A stretch of DNA of 11,618 bases, from assembly GCA_037447655.1 (NCBI GenBank), contig JBBHKE010001263.1:1-11618 (forward strand), in the 5' to 3' direction. Every line of letters starts with the position of its first letter. Within the stretch, counting starts at the first letter, position 1. Shown one piece after another: positions 1 through 8,210 of this stretch. The notes beneath the pieces are model-generated. The model saw only the letters and a list, made by a program, of their open reading frames with translations, made no database searches and had not been told where the DNA came from. Source of the stretch: Zygnema cylindricum. Its lineage: Eukaryota > Streptophyta > Zygnematophyceae > Zygnematales > Zygnemataceae. A program made the position numbers and the translations under genes.

Positions 1-2126
1 TTTACCAATATTGTTGTTAGCATAAACTCAAACTTGTGTTATAAACATGGTTCGGAGTTGATTTTACCTCTTTTTGTGACCGCGAACTATAAACGTTGTC
101 TGCTACAAATATCTTTGTTAGCGCAAACTCAAATTTGTGTTAGAAACATGGTTTAGGGTTCTTCTGAACTATTTTTGTGAGTGTTAACTATATAAAGAGT
201 TTGTTATCACTATTGTTGTTATCTCAAACAAAAACTTGTGTTATAAACATGGTTCAGAGTTTATTTAACCTCTTTTTGTGACCGCGAACAATAAACGTTG
301 TTTGATTCAAATATAATTGTTAGGGCAAACTCAAATTTGTGTTAGAAACATGGTTTAGGGTTCTCTTGAACTATTTATGTGAGCGTTAAATATATAAAGA
401 GTTTGTTACCACTATTGTTGTTATTGCAAACACAAAATTATGTTATAAACATGGTACAGAGTTCATTCTACATGTTTTGGTAACTGTGAGTAATAAAAGT
501 TGTTTGTTACAAATATCTTTGTTTGCGCAAACTCAATTTTGTGCTACAAACATGGTTTAGCGTTTTTATAACTATTTTTGTGAGGGTTAACAATATTAAA
601 AGTTTTTTACCACTATTGTTGCTAGCGCAAACACAAACTTGTGTTATAAACATGGTTTGGAGTGAATTTTACCTCTTTTTGTGACCGCGGTTAACAAACG
701 TTGTTTGTTATAAATATCATTGTTATAGCAAACTCAAATTTGTGTTAGAAACATGCTTTAGGATTTTTTTTAACTAATTTATGAGCGATATCAATATAAA
801 GAGTTTGTTACCATTATTGTTGTTATCGCAAACACAAAATTATGTTATAAACATGGTCCGGAGTTTATTCTATTTTTTTTTTGTGACCGCGAGTAATAAA
901 CATTGGTTGTTACAAATATATTTGTTAGCGCAAACTCAAATTTTTGCAACAAACTTGGTTTAGGGTTTTTTTTAACTATTTTTGTGAGCGTTAACAATAT
1001 AAAGAGTTTTTTACCAATATTGTTGTTAACACAAACACAAACATGTGTTTAAACATGGTTCGGAGTTGATTTTACCTCTTTTTGTGACCGGGAACTATAA
1101 ACGTTGTTTGTTACAAATATCTTTGTTTGCACAAACTCAAATTTGTGTAAGAAACATGGTTTAGGATTCTTCTAAACTATTTTTGTGAGCGTTAACTATA
1201 TAAAGAGTTTGTTACCACTATTGTTGTTAGCGCAAACACAGAATTATGTTATAAACATGGTTCGGAGTTTATTCTATTTTTTTTTGTGACCGCGAGTAGT
1301 AAACATTGTTTGTTACAAATATATTTGTTAGCGCAAATTCAAATTTTTGCAACAAACTTGGTTTAGGGTTTTTTTTTACTATTTTTGTGAGCGTTAACAA
1401 AATAAAGAGTTTGTTACCACTATTGTTTGTAGCGCAAACACAAACTTGTGATATAAACATGGTTTGGAGTTCATTCTACATCTTTTGGTGACTGTGAGTA
1501 ATAAAAGTTGTTTGTTACAAATAACTTTGTTAGCGCAAACTCAATTTTGTGCAACAAACATGGTTTAGCGTTTTTATAACTATTTTTGTGAGGGCTAACA
1601 ATATTAAAAGTTTTTTACCACTATTGTTGCTAGCGCAAACACAAACTTGTTTTATAAACATTGTTTGAAGTGAATTTTACCTCTTTTTTTGATTGCGGTT
1701 AATAAACGTTGTTTGTTATAAATATCTTTGTTATCCCAAACTCAAATTTGTGTTAGAAACATGCTTTAGGATTTTTTTTAACTATATTTATGAGCGATAA
1801 CAATATAAAGAATTTGTTACCAATATTGTTGTTAGCACAAACACAAACTTGTGTTATAAACATGGTTCGGAGTTGATTTTACCTCTTTTTGTGACCGTGA
1901 ACAATAAACGTTGTTTGTTACAAATATCTTTGTTTGCACAAACTCAAATTTGTGTAAGAAACATGGTTTAGGGTTCTTCTAAACTAATTTTATGAGCGAT
2001 AACAATATAAAGAGTTTGTTACCACTATTGTTTGTAGCGCAAACACAAACTTGTGTTATAAGCTTTGTTTGGATGGAATTTTACCTCTTTTTGTGACCAT
2101 TAACAATAAACGTTGTTTGTTATAAA
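1..2126. repeat. Satellite array, left block (202-bp dimeric unit)
   Basis: Head-to-tail tandem repeat that enters the window already in progress. The motif ATAAACATGG and its variants recur at 41, 243, 445, 646, 847, 1049, 1251, 1453, 1654, 1856 and 2058, a mean spacing of about 202 bp. A related motif, AGAAACATGG, falls about 101 bp after each (for example at 142), so each unit is a dimer of two diverged halves. Half A carries GCGCAAACACAAACTTGTG and the block TTTTACCTCTTTTTGTGACC. Half B carries GCGCAAACTCAAATTTGTG and the block AACTATTTTTGTGAGCG. Both halves contain a short dyad (AACACAAACTTGTGTT and CAAATTTG). Short ATG-initiated reading frames occur, but they repeat with the satellite and look non-coding. 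The array stops at 2126 at the border of the inserted block and resumes at 5523. Centromeric or pericentromeric location is a guess from this organisation only. Confidence 0.95.
455..1850. repeat. Higher-order repeat in left array (offset ~1008 bp)
   Basis: Units from about 455-840 match those at about 1463-1850 more closely than they match their neighbours. Shared diagnostic variants include TTCATTCTACAT followed by AACTGTGAG or GACTGTGAG, TAGCGTTTTTATAACTATTT, GAGGGTTAACAATATTAAAAG or its GAGGGC form, and ACATGCTTTAGGATTTTTTT. The offset of 1008 bp equals five dimers. A second pattern is overlaid: the units around 847 and 1251 share TTATTCTATTTTTTTT and CAACAAACTTGG at an offset of about 404 bp, and the units at 1049 and 1856 match at about 807 bp. 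This mix of multiples of 202 bp is what unequal crossing-over in a satellite produces. Comparison was by eye. Confidence 0.7.
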
Positions 2127-2336
2127 CAAGACAAAATGAGCCCGATACACTGGCAAGGTATTGTTGTTTATGTTTAACTGTTTATGCTTGTATAGAGTTT
2201 TTAGCCAGTGTAATGGTTTGAGTCATTATTGTCGAATTCGTACGGATTTGGATTTTTTTTTTCTGAATTTAACGTTGTCTTCGCGACTTTCATGCTTTTC
2301 TTAAAATCCGTTTAGTTTTCGCTGTACGAACATATA

Positions 2337-2790
2337 CCAAAATGTACGGAGTGCGTAATCACAAAAAATCCTTAAAAAATCTAAAATTGTACGGAAAATT
2401 AACAGAATTGTACAGTATTATACGGAAATTGTACCATATCAAACCTAATGGTACAACATTTTTTTGGCAGTCGTACTCAAATATAAAGGAATGTACAACA
2501 ATGTACCTTAGAAACCCTAAAATTCCCCCTTTAATTACCCTAATATATACCAAAATGTACGACCACTATACGTAACTGCACGAAAAGTGTAGCGCAACTG
2601 TATTGAAATATACGGGAATGTACGGAAATGTACCCTACAAAACCTAAAATATATAACCCTAACAGGTACAAAAACTACGGACGATGTACTTACATGTATG
2701 AAAAGTGTGGGGCAATTATACTCAAACATACGGAATGTAAAGAAATGTACTATAAAGCCCTAAAAATCCCTTAAATAACCCTTAAAGTTG
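2337..2790. repeat. Tandem ~118-bp units with telobox-like motifs
   Basis: Three to four imperfect units start with a variant of CCAAAATGTACG (about 2337, 2550, 2667 and 2785). Each contains GGAATGTA or GGAAATGTA pairs and ends in a run of CCCTAAA-like motifs, such as AAACCCTAA at 2513, ACCCTAA near 2535, CCCTAAC near 2656, and CCCTAAAAATCCCTTAAATAA near 2758. AAACCCTAA is the plant telobox and telomere-unit sequence, but the copies here are degenerate and spaced out, so this is not an interstitial telomere array in the strict sense. Copy B (4307-4774) carries one such unit. Confidence 0.55.
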
Positions 2791-2953
2791 CAAAATGTAG
2801 GGAAATTGTCAGTAATGTTGGGTATCAAGGGCCTGTTGCCGATATTCGGTATATATAGAATTTCTGGTACGCGAGATTCGATATATCTAGAAGCAAAACA
2901 TCACGATATTTTTGCAATATATACATATTTTTTTTCCTCTAATTTTTTTTCAA

Positions 2954-3044
2954 CCCCCCCCCCCCCCCCTCCCCCCCCCCCCTCCCCCCCCCCCCCCCCC
3001 CCCCCCCCCTCGTGGCGCACACTCAGTGGGGGGGGGGGGGGGGG
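2954..3044. repeat. Poly-C (56 nt) and poly-G (17 nt) tract pair
   Basis: Positions 2954-3009 are 54 C interrupted by single T at 2970 and 2983. After an 18-nt spacer (TCGTGGCGCACACTCAGT) comes an uninterrupted run of 17 G (3028-3044). The two tracts are complementary, so the strand could fold into a hairpin of up to 17 G:C pairs, and either strand could form i-motif or G-quadruplex structures. Proline- or glycine-rich frames predicted through this stretch are artefacts of the homopolymer. Homopolymers this long are error-prone in sequencing, so the exact lengths are uncertain. Confidence 0.9.
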
Positions 3045-3180
3045 TTTCAATACGATTTTTCGTACAGAATTTCGTACTATTTTTCATACTATATCTGTAC
3101 GGACAACCACTTTTTACCCAAATACATCGCGATAATTTATGTTGGTCTCGGTACGATATATCGCAGACCCTGACCGATAG

Positions 3181-3200
3181 ATATTCGATATATCGAATAT
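3181..3200. repeat. Perfect 20-bp palindrome inside the MITE
   Basis: ATATTCGATATATCGAATAT is identical to its reverse complement over all 20 bases. It lies about 40 bp inside the right end of the MITE. Subterminal palindromes are common in non-autonomous hAT elements, where they may bind transposase; that role is inferred only. Confidence 0.85.
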
Positions 3201-3871
3201 TGAAATTATCATGATATGATTTCACCCGATACCGAGCACTAATTGTCAGGAAATGTACAGAAATGTACTGCTACATTGGCAGGTTCGCATTTTATAACAT
3301 TTTTTTCATCGTTAAATGCGTATCGTGCATAGTATTCGCTCGTTTGTTTCGTGCGTATTATGCGCACGGACATCTATGGTCAATCTTCACGCTATGTGCC
3401 ACTTTTGGCGGACTGCGCTTACTTTTAACTACGCTTTTTTAGGGGCCGGTACTGCTGTTAGTCAATACTGGGGACTGTTGGCAACTTTAGATTGTGTGAG
3501 CCGTACGGCAGTTTGTATTGCGACGCACTTAATAATTAGAGTAATGAACGCTAATTTATGTGATAGAGATTTTTCAACTATGTAGTTTACACTAATTAAT
3601 TTAAGTATTCTATATTGGGTTATGTCGACGATAATTATTTGCGCGATAATTATAAACACTGAATTATTTGGACGTACAAAAATTGTCTGTCCGTATATCT
3701 TGACGTCATCATGATGTTGATATTATTTGTCGTGCTGAATGTTAGTTACGTCGGACCATCGTCGAAGGTTATATGTAAAATAAACGCAGTTACATAATCA
3801 ACCATCAACCGTTATGAACGAATGAATTACGGTTGTAGTTCGAATGTAAACTGCAACGCTACATTGTGCCA

Positions 3872-3893
3872 GCGGTACGGCGGTCCGTACCGC
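3872..3893. repeat. GC-rich hairpin (9-bp stem, 4-nt loop)
   Basis: GCGGTACGG, loop CGGT, CCGTACCGC: a perfect 9-bp stem in an AT-rich surrounding. It lies inside an isolated relative of the 49-bp unit, whose last tandem copy (about 5386-5425) has the similar but less perfect GCGGTACGGCCGTCCGTACTGC. It may be a simple consequence of the CCGTACGG dyad in the unit. Confidence 0.8.
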
Positions 3894-3908
3894 GACCTAT
3901 GGCAACGC

Positions 3909-3938
3909 TACACCGCGAATCGTTATTAGTGTCAAAGT
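3909..3938. repeat. Left arm of 1-kb-spaced inverted repeat
   Basis: TACACCGCGAATCGTTAT, TA, GTGTCAAAGT is the reverse complement of 4908-4935 apart from a 2-bp insertion (28 of 30 positions). The arms enclose about 970 bp containing copy B of the GTACGG-rich segment. Both arms adjoin a 49-bp-type unit (just before 3909 and just after 4935). Confidence 0.8.
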
Positions 3939-4306
3939 CACTAATTTGGGTTCTTAAAAATTGGTTTTTTTTCCTCAAATAGGATTAGATGATTTTAATT
4001 CTTCTTTGACATTAGTTAAGGTACCGTATGAAATAGGGTAAAGAACGAAAATACAATAAGAGATGAATAGTGTGGTGCACGGTCGATGTCAGACGGTACA
4101 TAAATGTACCTCTCTAAGTGAATTTAAAAAAAAAAATGAATTTAATGAGACCCTCACGCATATGAGTGTGCGCTCAAAAAACGGGATTAAAAGGGATTAT
4201 TCTGACACGTAAATTAGTCTGACCTGTACGGATATTTAACTTTCACGACGGCGTACAATTCCTAATATTTTGTACAGATACATATAATAATGTATATACC
4301 ATTGAT

Positions 4307-4774
4307 GTCCAATTCGTACGGATATCAACTTTTTTACGAAAACTACGTAATATTCGTCTTTTTCATACTTTTCGTAAAATTCGTGTAAATTTCGCTGTAC
4401 GGCCATGTACAAAAACGTATGAATATCGTAATCTTATAAAATCCTTAAAAATCTTAAAAAGTACGGAAATATAACAGAAATGTCCGAAATTGTATGAAAG
4501 TGTGCCCTAACAAACCTAACAGTACGGAATATCTACGCAAGCCGTACTTAGATAAAAAGGAGCGTACGGCAATGTACCTTGGAAACCCTAAAAATCCCCT
4601 AAATAGCCCTAAAATGTACGAACATAGACGGACACTGTACGTATGTGATAAAATAATGTACGGGTACAAAGCAGGGTACGCATTTTATTAACTTTTCAAA
4701 AGCGTTTGTTGCGTACCGTACGTAGTATTAGTTAGTTTATACCGTGCGTAATATGCGCACAGGACATCTATGGT
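4307..4774. repeat. GTACGG-rich segment, copy B
   Basis: Direct-orientation relative of 2231-3380, sharing both ends and the order of internal landmarks but lacking the MITE and the extra ~118-bp units. It includes GGAAACCCTAAAAATCCCC near 4582, with the telobox-like CCCTAAA repeated three times within about 30 bp. The following 130 bp (4775-4907) hold no recognisable element beyond an A13 run ending at 4860. Short frames on both strands here have no recognisable protein motif. Confidence 0.7.
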
Positions 4775-4907
4775 ATATACGGCGAATATTCCATTTTTGC
4801 AGTTCGTAAATTAGCATTAAGCCGAAATTAGAATACACCTTTAAAACAAAAAAAAAAAAAATCTTAAATATCATCAATTACGGTAAATTTTCTTCAACAC
4901 TATTTAA

Positions 4908-4935
4908 ACTTTGACACATAACGATTCGCGGTGTA
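4908..4935. repeat. Right arm of 1-kb-spaced inverted repeat
   Basis: ACTTTGACAC, ATAACGATTCGCGGTGTA is the inverted partner of 3909-3938. It leads directly into the first unit of the 49-bp tandem array. Confidence 0.8.
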
Positions 4936-5425
4936 CATTGTGCCAGTTGTACAACGGTCTGTACACCGATGGTTGTCAGCGTAACATTACACTAGCCGTA
5001 CGGTGGTCTATACTCTGACGGTTGGCAGCGTAGCATTAGCGTAGCATTACGCCAGCCGTACGACTGTCTGTATACCGACGGTTGGCAGCGTAACATTGCG
5101 CCATTCGTACGGCAGTCTGTACACAGATGGTTGTTAGCGTAACATTACGCTAATCTTACGGTTCTCTGTACACTGACGGTTGGCAGCGTAAAATTACGCC
5201 AAGCGTACGGCTAAGTGTATACCGACGGTTGGCAAAGTAACATTACGTCATTCGTACCGCGGTCTGTACACCGACGGTTGGCAGCGTAACATTACGCCAA
5301 CCGTACTGCGGTCTGTACACCGGCGGGCGGTAGGATAGAATTCTGCCAGCTGTACAGCGGTTTGTAACGCGACGGCGGCAGCGCTTCATTGTGCCCGCGG
5401 TACGGCCGTCCGTACTGCGTGTGAC
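4935..5425. repeat. 49-bp minisatellite, about 10 copies
   Basis: Unit starts of the form ACATT or a variant fall at 4935, 4984, 5033, 5044, 5093, 5142, 5191, 5240, 5289, 5338 and 5386. The step is 49 bp almost throughout. The 5033 to 5044 step is a local 11-bp duplication (GCATTAGCGTA) and the last step is 48. A typical unit runs ACATTACGCCA, a CCGTACGG-like dyad, GGTCTGTACACCGACGGTTGGCAGCGTA. It is markedly more GC-rich than its surroundings. Short tandem repeats near one end are common in non-autonomous Helitrons. The 74-codon minus-strand frame across 5243-5467 is created by the repeat and is not called as a gene. Confidence 0.93.
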
Positions 5426-5433
5426 GGAAAAAA

Positions 5434-5469
5434 TCCAAGACAGACACATCGTCCAAGACAGACACATCG
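5434..5469. repeat. 18-bp perfect direct doublet
   Basis: TCCAAGACAGACACATCG occurs twice back to back, 5434-5451 and 5452-5469, with no mismatch. It ends two bases before a TATA-like sequence. The lack of divergence, compared with the decayed repeats around it, suggests a recent duplication or constraint. Confidence 0.92.
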
Positions 5470-5470
5470 C

Positions 5471-5479
5471 CTATAAAAG
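5471..5479 (+). promoter_or_regulatory. Candidate TATA box near insertion right end
   Basis: CTATAAAAG at 5471-5479 matches the plant TATA-box consensus TATAAA in a good local context. Directly upstream are the 18-bp doublet and the GC-rich 49-bp array, an arrangement resembling a core promoter with upstream repeats. A start site about 30 bp downstream would lie around 5505, so a plus-strand transcript would leave the inserted block and read into the satellite. No transcript evidence is available from sequence, and TATAAA arises by chance in AT-rich DNA. Confidence 0.35.
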
Positions 5480-5491
5480 CAACTCTGGAGG

Positions 5492-5522
5492 GGCGAACAA
5501 CGTTCCCTTATTTATTTACTGA
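5492..5522 (+). other. Helitron-like 3' terminus (hairpin + CTGA)
   Basis: The hairpin pairs GG 5492-5493 and GAAC 5495-5498 with GTTC 5502-5505 and CC 5506-5507, with one bulged C and a 3-nt loop. It is followed by the 11-nt AT-rich spacer 5508-5518 and CTGA at 5519-5522, with T (5523) as the first satellite base. This fits the known Helitron 3' rule (hairpin 10-12 nt before CTRR, host T next). The stem is short at six pairs, so chance is not excluded. Confidence 0.5.
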
Positions 5523-6164
5523 TATCTTTGTTAGCGCAAACTCATATTTGTGTAAAAAACATAGTATATGGTTTTTTTTAACTAATTTTGTGAGCGTTAA
5601 CAATATAAAGAGTTATTAACCACTATTGTTGTTAGCGCAAACACAAACTTGTGTTATAAACATGGTTTGGAGTTGATTTTACCTCTTTTTTGTGACCGCC
5701 AACAATAAACATTGTTTGTTACAAATATATTTGTTAGCGCAAACTCAATTGTGTTACAAACATTGTTTAGCGTTTTTATAACTATTTTTATGAGCAATAA
5801 CAATATAAAGAGTTTGTTACCACTATTGTTGTTATCGCAAACACAAAACCATGTTATAAACATGGTTTGGAGTGAATTTTACCTCTTTTTGTTACGCGGT
5901 TAATAAACATTGTTTGTTTTAAATATCTTTGTTATCGCAAACTCAAATTTGTGTTAGTAACATGGTTTAGGATTTTTTTAACTTTTTTTATGAGCAATAA
6001 CAATATAAAGAGTTTGTTACCACTATTGTTGTTATCGCAAGCACAAAACCATGTTATAAACATGGTTCGGAGTTGATTTTACCTCTTTTTGTGATCGCGA
6101 ACAATAAACGTTGTTTGTTACAAATATCTTTGTTTGCACAAACTCAAATTTGTGTAAGTAACAT

Positions 6165-6660
6165 GGTTTAGTTTTTTTTTTGACTATTTGTTTGACCATT
6201 AACAATATAAAGTAATTTTTACCACTATTGTTGTTAGCGCAGATACAAACTTTTGTTATAAATATTGTTCGAGGTTTATTTTACCTCTTTTTGTGACAGC
6301 AAACAATAAACGTTGTTTGTTATAAACATCTTTGTAAGCGCAAACTCAAAATTGTGTTAGAAACATGGTTTAGGATTTTTTCTGAACTATTTTTGTGATC
6401 GTTAACAACATAAAGAGTTTGTCACCATTATGTTGTTAACGCAAACACAAACTTGTGATATATACATGGTTTGGATTTGATTTTACATCATTTTGTGACC
6501 GCGAACAATAAATGTTGTTTGTTACAAATATCTTTGTTAGCGCTCACTCAAATTTGTGCTTAACTATTTTTGTGAGAAATAACAATAAAAAGAGTTTTTA
6601 CCAATATTGTTGTTAGCGCAACAACAAACTTTTGTTATAAACATGGTTTGGAGTTGATTA
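6165..6660. repeat. Higher-order block, first copy (offset 1550 bp)
   Basis: Nearly identical to 7715-8210 at a constant offset of 1550 bp, with about seven differences noted by eye. Diagnostic variants shared by the two and rare elsewhere are GACTATTTGTTTGACC or its GA-less form, GCAGATACAAACTTTTG, GTCACCATTATGTTGTTAACG, GTGATATATACATGG, ACATCATTTTGTGACC, and the 25-bp deletion at GCTCACTCAAATTTGTGCTT. A more diverged relative of its first part lies at about 6950-7160, near the midpoint. Confidence 0.88.
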
Positions 6661-7714
6661 TACCTCTTTTTCTCACCGCGAGTAAAAAACTTTGTTTGTA
6701 ACAAATATCTTTGTTAGCGCAAACTCAAATTTGTGTTAGAAACATGGTTTAGGATATTTTAAACTATTTTGTTGAGTGTTAACAATATAAAGAGTTTTTT
6801 ACCTTTATTGTTGTTAGCGCAAACATAGACATGTGTTATAAACATGGTTCGGAGCTTATTCTACATCTTTTTGTGATTGCGAACAATAAACTTTGTTTGT
6901 TACAAATATCTTTGTTAGAGAAAGCTCAAATTTGTGTTAGAAACATGGTTTAGTATTTTTTTTTGACTATTTTTGTGAGCATTAACAATATAAAGTAATT
7001 TTTTCCACTATTGTTGTTAGCGCAGATACAAACTTTTGTTATAAACATTGTTCGAGGTTTATTTTACCTTTTTTTGTGACCGCAATCAATAAACGTTGTT
7101 TGTTATAAACATCTTTGTAAGCGCAAACTCAAAATTGTGTTAGATACATGGTTTAGGGTTTTTCTGAACTATTTTTGTGAGCGTTAACAATATAAAGATT
7201 TTTTTACCACTATTATTGGTAGCGCAAACGCAAACTTATGTTATAAATATGGTTCGGAGTTTATTCTACCTCTTTTTGTGACCGCGAGTAATAAACGTTG
7301 TTTTAACTCAAACTCAAATTTGTGCTTAACTATTTTTGTGAGCGTTAACAATATAAAGAGGTTTTACCAATATTATTGTTAGCGCAAACACAAACATGTG
7401 TTACAAACATGGTTTGGAGTTGATTTTTCCTCTTTTTGTGACCGCGAACAATAAACCTTGTTTGTTATAAATATCTTTATTAGCAAAAACTTAAATTTGT
7501 GCTACAAATATGGTTTAGGGTTTTTTATAACTATTTTTGTGAGTGATAACAATATAAAGTGTTTTTTTACCACTATTTTTGCTAGGGCAAACATAAACGT
7601 ATGTTATAAATATGGTTTGGAGTTGATTTTACCTATTTTTGTGACCACGAACAATAAACGTTGTTTGTTACAAATATCTTTGTTAGAGCAAGCTCAAATT
7701 TGTGTTAGAAACAT

Positions 7715-8210
7715 GGTTTAGTTTTTTTTTTTACTATTTGTTTGACCATTAACAATATAAAGTAATTTTTACCACTATTGTTGTTAGCGCAGATACAAAC
7801 TTTTGTTATAAATATTGTTCGAGGTTTATTTTACCTCTTTTTGTGACCGCAAACAATAAACGTTGTTTGTTGTAAACATCTTTGTAAGCGCAAACTCAAA
7901 ATTGTGTTAGAAACATGGTTTAGGATTTTTTCTGAACTATTTTTGTGATCGTTAACAACATAAAGAGTTTGTCACCATTATGTTGTTAACGCAAACACAA
8001 ACTTGTGATATATACATGGTTTGGATTTGATTTTACATCATTTTGTGACCGCGAACAATAAATGTTGTTTGTTACAAATATCTTTGTTAGCGCTCACTCA
8101 AATTTGTGCTTAACTATTTTTGTGAAAAATAACAATAAAAAGAGTTTTTACCAATATTGTTGTTAGCGCAACCACAAACTTTTGTTATAAACATGGTTTC
8201 GAGTTGATTT
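7715..8210. repeat. Higher-order block, second copy
   Basis: Partner of 6165-6660. Divergence from the partner is far lower than between neighbouring dimers, so this is a recent segmental duplication within the array rather than ordinary monomer similarity. Because the 25-bp deletion is present in both copies it predates the duplication. Confidence 0.88.

Larger units (their letters stand above)
2813..3241. mobile_element. hAT-like MITE with 8-bp target-site duplication
   Basis: The 429-bp segment is flanked by identical 8-mers ATTGTCAG at 2805-2812 and 3242-3249. Its ends form imperfect terminal inverted repeats: TAATGTTGGGTATC on the left, and TAGTGCTCGGTATC read inward from the right, 11 of 14 positions matching. 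An 8-bp duplication and termini of the form YARNG are the known signature of hAT superfamily elements. The interior is rich in CGATAT-type palindromes and has no transposase, so it is non-autonomous. Removing the segment and one duplication restores a continuous GGAAATTGTCAGGAAATGTAC context that fits the surrounding repeat, and the corresponding place in copy B (4307-4774) lacks it. It therefore inserted after the A/B duplication, or copy B never received it. Confidence 0.75.
2231..3380. repeat. GTACGG-rich segment, copy A (interrupted by MITE)
   Basis: This segment aligns in direct orientation with 4307-4774. Shared landmarks in order are AATTCGTACGGAT at the left end, TTTCGCTGTACG, AATCCTTAAAAA, AATGTACCTT followed by GGAAACCC or AGAAACCC, CCAAAATGTACGA versus CTAAAATGTACGA, the GCATTTTAT block, and ATGCGCACGGACATCTATGGT at the right end. 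Copy A is longer because it holds a 429-bp MITE and about two extra ~118-bp internal units; removing these gives roughly the length of copy B. No protein-coding potential is convincing: the frames here are short and rich in stops. Confidence 0.7.
3381..4306. other. Gene-free spacer between copies A and B
   Basis: I see no gene here. A forward 89-codon frame at 3316-3585 starts inside the repeat, has no recognisable motif and is not credible. The stretch holds two isolated diverged relatives of the 49-bp unit (about 3478-3526 and 3859-3908), a perfect TGACGTCA octamer at 3701-3708, the left arm of a long-range inverted repeat (3909-3938), an A-tract near 4126, and an imperfect dyad centred on CATATG near 4160. 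The sequence TGAGTGTGCGC near 4161 is the exact inverse of GCGCACACTCA in the poly-C/poly-G spacer (3016-3026). Confidence 0.5.
2127..5522 (+). mobile_element. 3.4-kb insertion in the satellite, Helitron-like right end
   Basis: The satellite is intact up to ATAAA (2122-2126) and resumes with TATCTTTGTTAGCGC at 5523. In uninterrupted units ACAAA or ATAAA is followed directly by TATCTTTG, so the 3396-bp block was inserted between A and T with no satellite base lost and no evident target duplication. Helitrons are known to insert at AT without duplication and to end in a hairpin about 11 nt before CTRR. Here the right end has a hairpin (stem GAAC/GTTC extended by GG/CC, 5492-5507), 11 nt, then CTGA (5519-5522). 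The left end begins CAAGAC rather than the expected TC, which weakens the call; a 9-bp inverted pair TACACTGGC/GCCAGTGTA lies nearby (2146-2154, 2204-2212). There is no Rep/helicase or other transposase frame, so it would be a non-autonomous element. If read on the minus strand the left-hand terminus would be TC, but the other end would be CTTG with a weak hairpin. Confidence 0.5.

Noticed and set aside
781-963. Short frames recurring in the satellite (also near 1269-1491, 5654-5903, 7458-7721, 8365-8598)
   Set aside because: They recur with the repeat on both strands, have no fixed length, and are best explained as satellite composition.
2788-3225. Proline-rich and glycine-rich reading frames across the poly-C/poly-G tract
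   Set aside because: They are produced by the homopolymers on both strands, overlap each other, and lie inside a MITE; no domain or plausible start context.
3316-3585. 89-codon forward frame
   Set aside because: Starts inside the duplicated GTACGG segment, has no recognisable motif, and the corresponding part of copy B is not open in the same way.
5243-5467. 74-codon minus-strand frame over the 49-bp array
   Set aside because: Created by the minisatellite; 49 is not a multiple of three, so the unit cannot encode a regular peptide repeat.
4935-5480. Ribosomal DNA intergenic spacer (subrepeats followed by a TATA-like box)
   Set aside because: The box is not the plant Pol I TATATAGGG type, and no rRNA sequence lies nearby.
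2127-5522. LTR retrotransposon or integrated pararetrovirus in place of a Helitron-like block
   Set aside because: No gag or pol coding sequence, no direct terminal repeat, and no target duplication at the satellite borders.
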